A stretch of DNA of 64,000 nucleotides from Mariniflexile fucanivorans (GTDB lineage Bacteria > Bacteroidota > Bacteroidia > Flavobacteriales > Flavobacteriaceae), in contig NZ_SLUP01000006.1 in NCBI RefSeq assembly GCF_004341235.1, positions 124,001-188,000 of the forward strand, in the 5' to 3' direction. The notes under the pieces were generated by a model, which saw only the letters and a list, made by a program, of their open reading frames with translations, ran no database searches and was not told the origin of the DNA. Numbering within the stretch: the first letter of the stretch is position 1; each line of letters starts with the position of its first letter. Positions 58,965-64,000 of this stretch are shown here, in pieces. The translations under genes and the position numbers were made by a program.

Positions 58965-60998
58965 TTAAATTAATCCGTTATATTTTCTTAAAAACCACTC
59001 TATCGACAAGCTTAAAGCAATAATGATGAGTAGATATTTCCAATCTATCAAAGATAATCTATTTTTATTGCTTTTTTGAATGGTAGCAAATCTATTGTCG
59101 TTTAAAAGGTTTTTTATTAAACCTTCGGTATTGTTCACAAAAAAATGTTTGCCTTCACTATTAGTAGCCAACTGCTGAAGTTTTGTTACATCGGCATTTA
59201 AAAATTGTTGCTCAACATTATATTCCAATATTTTAAAACTTCCTGATTTTGAAATGTTTTCGTTTGAAACACTTACGGTAAAGCTATAGTCGGAAGCTGG
59301 CAAACTACTTAAATCTACTTGATAATTGGTACTATTTAGAATAAAGGGAAACGTTTTGGTTTCTTCTGTAGCGGTATTTTTTACAGTAATAGTTAATGTT
59401 TCTCGGGTATCAAATTCGTAATTCTTATCAAAAAATTCAGCCTTTACAATCACATTGGTATTGCCGTTATAAAATGATTCGTATTCTACATTCAATCTGT
59501 TTTTTTGTTTGTTAGAAGCCAGATATTGAATGAGTTTCCCTATAAAATCATCGAACGCATTAAACGATTTATCATTTAAATAACTTTGTGCACGCCATTG
59601 CCATATGTTTTCACCAAACATCACTGCTTCTCGCCTACCACTGGTTTCAAACGTCGCTAATAACGGATCTTTTTTTAAAATACCATTAATTGTTTTATTT
59701 AAAATAGTTTCAAAAGGCACTGAGAATTTTGTAGAACCATAAGGCGAATTTAAAGGTGGAAACGATTCAAAATTAATATCTTCAATAAGGAATGGTGCGT
59801 AACTTTTATTTAATTCAGCTTGATAGTTTTCGGTTTGATTTGTTATTTCAGATGAATATGTATTATTGATTTTGTTTAGAAAATTCAAATCTGTTTTTGT
59901 GCCAATAATTGTGAATCTGTTTTTGTTTTCTGAATCTAAACGCTCAATTAAAATATTAAACTTATTGTTTGGTTGATATAAAATAACTAATTGAAAATCA
60001 TTTATTTGATTTAATATTTCTTTTGAATTCAAAATAGATACCGAGCGTTGTTCATTGCTTTCAATAGTCTTTTTTAAAACACCCAAATCAGGATGAACAA
60101 TATCACTTACCAACGCTATTTTTGTTTTTTGGTCAATAACTTCAACCGCAAAATTTTTAAAATTATTGATGGTGTTTTTTTCGTTTGCCAATGGCTCTAA
60201 TGATGCTTTATATTCATGTACACCAACAGCATTTGCAGGAAGTTTAAAATCGATAACCCTAGAATTGTTCTGTTTTGTGAAGTTTACGTTTTCAGAATAC
60301 ACAACGGTATTACCACTTTTTACTACTAGTTTAGAATTAACAGAATCATCACCATTATAAACCAAAATGGTTTCAACAGGAAATTGATTTTTCAAATACG
60401 CATATTTATTAACATTTAACTGTTGAATTTTTAAATCTGTATATTGAATCGAATCTCCTAAAATAATAGGGTAAATAGGTTGTTTATAATCGTTGTTGAC
60501 GAATTCATAGCTATTTCCAAACGTTTGGTTACCATCGGTAATTAAAATAGTTGGTGAAATGGTTTGCTTGTAAATTTGGGATAATTGTCCAAAAGCATCA
60601 GCAATATTGGTTTGCTTTTCGTTAAATTGAATCTCATTTGAAGTTTTTAATTTGTCACCAAAAGTATAGGTTTCTATATTGAATTTATCGTTTAAATCTT
60701 TATTAGTTTTTAATTTTTCGACCAAACGAATGGCCTCTTCACCTTGTTTTAAGTACTTTATAGAACTTGAATTATCTACCGCAATCACCAAATTAGGCTT
60801 TACTGTAGAAAGTGTTATTTGCTCTAATTTGGGATTAATTAGCAATAAAAACACGGAAAATATGGTTAAAAACCTTAAAAACAAAAAAAGCATGTTCAAT
60901 TTAGACATGCTTTTCTTTTTTGTATAATACTGAAAACCTGCTAATAACAGAGCGATTATCCCAGATAGTATGATGTAAATTAGAGTTAAGGAACTCAT
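58965..60998 (-). CDS. Membrane-anchored protein with VWA-like domain
   Basis: The 677-residue protein starts with two N-terminal transmembrane helices (about 5-20 and 38-58) and ends with one (LLIIIALSLSIEWFLRKYNG). Between them, NLVIAVDNSSSIK near 90 is a MIDAS-like DxSxS motif, followed by ILITDGNQT near 155. After it come Ig-like beta domains and a glutamine amidotransferase-like region. It resembles proteins called hypothetical VWA or BatA-like in Bacteroidetes. The function is unknown, but the MIDAS motif supports metal-dependent protein binding in the periplasm. Confidence 0.7.
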   Translation of the reverse strand: MSSLTLIYIILSGIIALLLAGFQYYTKKKSMSKLNMLFLFLRFLTIFSVFLLLINPKLEQITLSTVKPNLVIAVDNSSSIKYLKQGEEAIRLVEKLKTNKDLNDKFNIETYTFGDKLKTSNEIQFNEKQTNIADAFGQLSQIYKQTISPTILITDGNQTFGNSYEFVNNDYKQPIYPIILGDSIQYTDLKIQQLNVNKYAYLKNQFPVETILVYNGDDSVNSKLVVKSGNTVVYSENVNFTKQNNSRVIDFKLPANAVGVHEYKASLEPLANEKNTINNFKNFAVEVIDQKTKIALVSDIVHPDLGVLKKTIESNEQRSVSILNSKEILNQINDFQLVILYQPNNKFNILIERLDSENKNRFTIIGTKTDLNFLNKINNTYSSEITNQTENYQAELNKSYAPFLIEDINFESFPPLNSPYGSTKFSVPFETILNKTINGILKKDPLLATFETSGRREAVMFGENIWQWRAQSYLNDKSFNAFDDFIGKLIQYLASNKQKNRLNVEYESFYNGNTNVIVKAEFFDKNYEFDTRETLTITVKNTATEETKTFPFILNSTNYQVDLSSLPASDYSFTVSVSNENISKSGSFKILEYNVEQQFLNADVTKLQQLATNSEGKHFFVNNTEGLIKNLLNDNRFATIQKSNKNRLSLIDWKYLLIIIALSLSIEWFLRKYNGLI

Positions 60999-61026
60999 TA
61001 AATAACTTTAAATTTAAATTGATGAG

Positions 61027-61046
61027 ATTCCTGCATTCGCAGGAAT
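61027..61046. repeat. Short palindrome, same type as in hisD
   Basis: ATTCCTGC (61027-61034) pairs perfectly with GCAGGAAT (61039-61046), loop ATTC. It lies in the gap between fabG and the VWA-type gene and matches the element that forms the end of hisD. Confidence 0.65.
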
Positions 61047-61052
61047 GAAAAA

Positions 61053-61799
61053 TTAGGTTAACATACCACCATCAACATTTAGTGTCTGTCCTGTAACATA
61101 CGCACTCATATCGCTTGCTAAAAACACACACACATTTGCTACGTCTTCAGGTGTTCCTCCACGTTTTAAGGGGATTCCTGCGCGCCATCCTTTTACAACT
61201 TCTTCATCAAGTTTTGCTGTCATTTCAGTTTCAATAAAACCTGGAGCAACTACGTTGCTTCTAATATTTCTTGATCCTAATTCTAAAGCAACTGATTTTG
61301 AAAAACCAATAATACCTGCTTTAGACGCTGCGTAATTGGTTTGACCAGCATTTCCTTTTACTCCAACAACCGAACTCATATTAATAATAGAACCTTTTCG
61401 TTGTTTTAGCATGGTTTTTTGAACGGCTTTCGTCATGTTGAAAACCGATTTTAAGTTCACTTCAATAACGGTATCAAAATCTTCTTCGGTAATACGCATT
61501 AATAAATTATCTTTTGTGATGCCTGCGTTGTTAACTAATACATCAATACTACCAAATTCAGCAACCACATCTTCTGCTAATTTTTGAGCTTCATCAAAAC
61601 TAGCCGCATTACTTTTGTAACCTTTTGCTTTAATGCCTTGAGCATTTAATTCTTTTTCAAGTTCGTTAGCAGCCTCCACAGAACTACTATATGTAAACGC
61701 AATATTAGCGCCTTGAGCTGCAAAAATTTGGGCTATACCTCTGCCAATACCCCTACTGGCTCCTGTAATGATGGCTGTTTTTCCTTCTAATAATTTCAT
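61053..61799 (-). CDS. fabG: 3-oxoacyl-[acyl-carrier-protein] reductase
   Basis: The 248-residue short-chain dehydrogenase reduces 3-oxoacyl-ACP in fatty acid elongation using NADPH. The cofactor motif TGASRGIGRG (about 13-22), NNAG (about 90), the catalytic Ser in NMSSVVG, and YAASK (Tyr/Lys pair) are all present, with the final VTGQTLNVDGGML typical of FabG. The length is standard. Its own promoter is predicted at 61870-61897. Confidence 0.9.
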   Translation of the reverse strand: MKLLEGKTAIITGASRGIGRGIAQIFAAQGANIAFTYSSSVEAANELEKELNAQGIKAKGYKSNAASFDEAQKLAEDVVAEFGSIDVLVNNAGITKDNLLMRITEEDFDTVIEVNLKSVFNMTKAVQKTMLKQRKGSIINMSSVVGVKGNAGQTNYAASKAGIIGFSKSVALELGSRNIRSNVVAPGFIETEMTAKLDEEVVKGWRAGIPLKRGGTPEDVANVCVFLASDMSAYVTGQTLNVDGGMLT

Positions 61800-61869
61800 A
61801 TAACTTATTTTAATTTCTTAATAACACTTAAATGACGCGTTAAATGAATGGTTGGTTATTTCTTATTTT

Positions 61870-61897
61870 CAAATATAACAAATACAAATTGCAACAA
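61870..61897 (-). promoter_or_regulatory. Promoter of fabG
   Basis: On the minus strand TTG (plus 61895-61897), 17 bp, then TATATTTG (plus 61870-61877): a good Bacteroidetes-type promoter 70 bp ahead of the fabG start. Confidence 0.6.
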
Positions 61898-61898
61898 A

Positions 61899-61926
61899 TA
61901 AAAAACCTCACAAATTATTGCGAGGT
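61899..61926 (-). terminator. Terminator of sucD
   Basis: On the minus strand the stem ACCTCGCAA/TTGTGAGGT (plus 61905-61913 and 61918-61926, one mismatch) is followed by seven T. It directly follows the sucD stop codon and precedes the fabG promoter. Confidence 0.75.
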
Positions 61927-61948
61927 CTTTCAAATATTTTAAAAGATT

Positions 61949-62821
61949 TTATGCTAAAACTTCAGCAACTTTCTTTCCTATTTCAGCAGGCGAATCTACC
62001 ACGTGAATACCACATGCTCTCATGATTTTCTTTTTTGCCTGTGCTGTATCATCACTACCACCAACAATAGCGCCAGCATGTCCCATGGTACGTCCCGCAG
62101 GAGCCGTTTCACCAGCAATAAAACCTATAATTGGTTTTTTACTACCACTTGCTTTATACCAGTTTGCAGCATCAGCTTCCAATTGACCTCCAATTTCACC
62201 AATCATTACAACGGCTTCAGTTTCTGGGTCGTTAATCAATAATTCAACAGCTTCTTTAGTTGTTGTACCAATAATTGGATCGCCACCAATACCAATGGCC
62301 GTTGTGATACCTAAACCTTGTTTTACTACTTGATCTGCAGCTTCATAAGTTAAAGTTCCTGATTTAGAAACAATACCTACTTTACCTTTTTTGAAAACAA
62401 AACCTGGCATGATACCAACTTTAGCTTCGCCTGGAGTGATAACACCTGGACAGTTAGGGCCAATTAATCGGCAATCTTTATTTTTTATGTAGTTTGAAGC
62501 CGTAATCATATCGGCAACAGGAATACCTTCTGTAATAGTAATAATGACTTTTATACCTGCATCGGCAGCTTCCATAATAGCATCGGCAGCAAAAGCTGGT
62601 GGTACAAAAATAATGGTTGTATCTGCTCCTACTTGCTCTACAGCATCTTTAACAGTATTGAAAACTGGTTTGTCCAAATGAGTTTGACCACCTTTTCCAG
62701 GGGTAACACCACCCACAACGTTGGTACCGTATTCAATCATTTGGGTTGCGTGGAATGTTCCTTCACTTCCCGTAAAACCTTGAACTATTATTTTTGAATC
62801 TTTGTTTACTAAAACACTCAT
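61949..62821 (-). CDS. sucD: Succinate-CoA ligase, alpha subunit
   Basis: The 290-residue subunit binds CoA and carries the phosphohistidine that relays phosphate between succinyl phosphate and ADP/GDP in the TCA cycle. Features: [19 protein letters not shown] near the N-terminus (CoA site), [25 protein letters not shown], and the active-site His in GHAGAIVGG. The start at 62821 (MSVLVNKDS) is used because the longer ORF from 62854 would start inside a TATTTTTG promoter box. The beta subunit gene is not in the window. Confidence 0.95.
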   Translation of the reverse strand: MSVLVNKDSKIIVQGFTGSEGTFHATQMIEYGTNVVGGVTPGKGGQTHLDKPVFNTVKDAVEQVGADTTIIFVPPAFAADAIMEAADAGIKVIITITEGIPVADMITASNYIKNKDCRLIGPNCPGVITPGEAKVGIMPGFVFKKGKVGIVSKSGTLTYEAADQVVKQGLGITTAIGIGGDPIIGTTTKEAVELLINDPETEAVVMIGEIGGQLEADAANWYKASGSKKPIIGFIAGETAPAGRTMGHAGAIVGGSDDTAQAKKKIMRACGIHVVDSPAEIGKKVAEVLA

Positions 62822-62851
62822 TTTATCGTTTTTTATTTGAATAAAGCTGCA

Positions 62852-62859
62852 CAAAAATA
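62852..62859 (-). promoter_or_regulatory. Candidate -7 box of sucD
   Basis: The minus strand reads TATTTTTG, 30 bp upstream of the sucD start. The -33 TTG is not obvious. Confidence 0.5.
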
Positions 62860-62894
62860 CTTTTTTTGCTTATACTTTTTACAGCTTTATAGAT

Positions 62895-63833
62895 TTATTT
62901 TTTTGATTTTATAAACTGTAATATTTCAGGTATTTGTTTGATGTTTGCCATCTCCCTCATAACAATTCTAGCATCTTGAGCAGGAATTCCCCAATAGGTT
63001 TTATGGCCTTCTAGCGACTTACTAATACCAGCCTGCGCATGAAGTACAGCCTTTTCTCCAATGGTTACGCCACTTGTACAGCCCACCTGCCCCCAAAATG
63101 TGACTTCATCTTCTACCACTACACATCCTGCAATACCAACTTGAGACGCTATTAAGCATCTTTTGCCAATAACGGTATCATGACCAATTTGGATTAAATT
63201 ATCCAATTTAGATCCTTCTTTTATAGTTGTGTCACCAGTTACGCCTCTATCAATAGTGCAATTGGCGCCAATATCGACGTTATCTTCAATAACAACACGT
63301 CCACATGATTTTAATCTATCAAAACCTTCTGGTCTTTTTTTATAGTAAAAGGCATTCGCACCCAAAACGGTTCCTGAATGAATGGTTACATTGTTGCCAA
63401 TAACCGTATCGTCATAAATACTAACATTGGCATGTATGATGCAATTTTCACCAATCACCACATTATGCCCTATAAAAGCATTGGGCTGAATTACCGAATT
63501 TGCTCCAATGACAGCAGAGTCGGAAATACTACTTATAGCTACTTGAAAGGGCTTGAAAAAATCGGTTAACTTATTAAAATCCCTGAAAGGGTCATCACTA
63601 ATCAATAATGCTTTTCCTTCTGGACAAGCCACTTCTTTATTAATTAAAATAATGGTGGCTGCGGAATTTAATGCCTTATCGTAATATTTAGGATGGTCTA
63701 CAAAAACAATATCACCAGCTTCAACAACATGGATTTCGTTCATGCCTAACACCGAAAAATCGGGATTACCAACAAAATTGCAATCAATTAGTTGAGCAAC
63801 TTGTTTTAGAGTATATGGGATTGGAAACTTCAT
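62895..63833 (-). CDS. UDP-3-O-(3-hydroxyacyl)glucosamine N-acyltransferase (LpxD family)
   Basis: The 312-residue protein has an N-terminal uridine-binding-type domain (about 1-95) and a left-handed beta helix with many hexapeptide repeats (about 105-265) of the [LIV]-G-x4 type. The segment IQIGHDTVIGKRCLIASQVGIAG includes the His required for acyl transfer. It adds the second acyl chain to UDP-GlcN in lipid A synthesis. Flavobacteria often carry two lpxD-type genes; the neighbourhood of efp and sucD suits the second, paralogous copy, so the gene symbol is withheld. Confidence 0.8.
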   Translation of the reverse strand: MKFPIPYTLKQVAQLIDCNFVGNPDFSVLGMNEIHVVEAGDIVFVDHPKYYDKALNSAATIILINKEVACPEGKALLISDDPFRDFNKLTDFFKPFQVAISSISDSAVIGANSVIQPNAFIGHNVVIGENCIIHANVSIYDDTVIGNNVTIHSGTVLGANAFYYKKRPEGFDRLKSCGRVVIEDNVDIGANCTIDRGVTGDTTIKEGSKLDNLIQIGHDTVIGKRCLIASQVGIAGCVVVEDEVTFWGQVGCTSGVTIGEKAVLHAQAGISKSLEGHKTYWGIPAQDARIVMREMANIKQIPEILQFIKSKK

Positions 63834-63908
63834 TTAATATGTTGAATTGTTTAATCGTTAAATTGTTGAACTGTTTATACCAATAAAACGCATCAACAAA
63901 TAAACTCT

Positions 63909-64000
63909 TTACTCTTTTACGCGTTCTTTATAAGTGCCTTTTTCTGTCTCAACCTTAATTTTGTCGCCTTCATTAATAAACAATGGTACGTTAACGATAG
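63909..64000 (-). CDS. efp: Elongation factor P, C-terminal end (5' part outside the window)
   Basis: The frame is open at the right edge and encodes VPLFINEGDKIKVETEKGTY followed by KERVKE and a stop. This is the end of the C-terminal OB domain of EF-P, which eases translation of polyproline stretches. Only about 30 codons are present. It lies 75 bp upstream of the lpxD-type gene on the same strand. Confidence 0.9.
   Translation of the reverse strand, partial: IVNVPLFINEGDKIKVETEKGTYKERVKE

Noticed and set aside
62822-62854. Upstream start for sucD
   Set aside because: The codon lies in a TATTTTTG promoter box; the shorter start agrees with the known N-terminus of SucD proteins.

Overview
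The window is chromosomal DNA from a member of the Bacteroidota, most likely Flavobacteriaceae. The evidence is low GC, AT-rich spacers with few Shine-Dalgarno sequences, several promoters of the Bacteroidetes type (TTG, spacer, TAnnTTTG), a secreted protein with SprB repeats and a type IX secretion (T9SS) sorting domain, many lipoproteins, and palindromic intergenic elements. The exact genus cannot be named from the sequence alone.

Layout. 1-16.2 kb is a core and metabolic region: the end of a DEAD-box RNA helicase, an outer-membrane barrel, an overlapping pair for a ThDP-dependent acetolactate synthase-like enzyme and an aldehyde dehydrogenase, small stress or membrane genes (including a 50-residue YqaE/Pmp3 protein), a lipoprotein with two DUF302 domains, an acyl-CoA dehydrogenase, a GAF-histidine kinase, a TesA-type esterase divergent from a YbbA/YbbP-type ABC exporter, and a beta-lactamase-fold serine hydrolase. 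16.3-30.6 kb is an accessory island bounded by an 18-bp direct repeat. It holds a 770-residue DUF4365-like nuclease/TPR-like protein overlapping a small partner, an orphan gene, a DUF262/HNH (GmrSD-like) protein, a type III restriction-modification set with a DUF1016/YhcG nuclease between mod and res, a DUF932/DUF3871-like gene, and a gene-free zone of about 0.7 kb packed with strong hairpins. No integrase or tRNA was seen.

30.7-40 kb is core again: an OmpA-like lipoprotein, an EF-G paralogue, a DedA-like / DUF3817 / MscS membrane cluster, a large SprB-repeat adhesin and an Hsp20 chaperone. 40.3-45.2 kb is the leuCDAB operon on the minus strand. 45.4-50.2 kb carries small conserved genes (thioesterase, DUF72, GreA-like, DUF2461, YtjA, TruA-like). 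50.2-58 kb is a complete histidine operon, hisGDCBH-AF-IE, on the minus strand. It has a small GIY-YIG nuclease gene between hisH and hisA, and a leader peptide with four consecutive His codons followed by an antiterminator/terminator pair, a textbook attenuator. 58-64 kb carries prohibitin, a VWA-type membrane protein, fabG, sucD, an lpxD-type gene and the 3' end of efp.

The most noteworthy items are the structured non-coding region at 29.5-30.14 kb, the his attenuator, the palindromes that have become part of hisI and hisD coding sequence, the GIY-YIG gene between two similar hairpins, and the stacked anti-phage genes of the island. All functional statements rest on reading motifs by eye; no database search was run.
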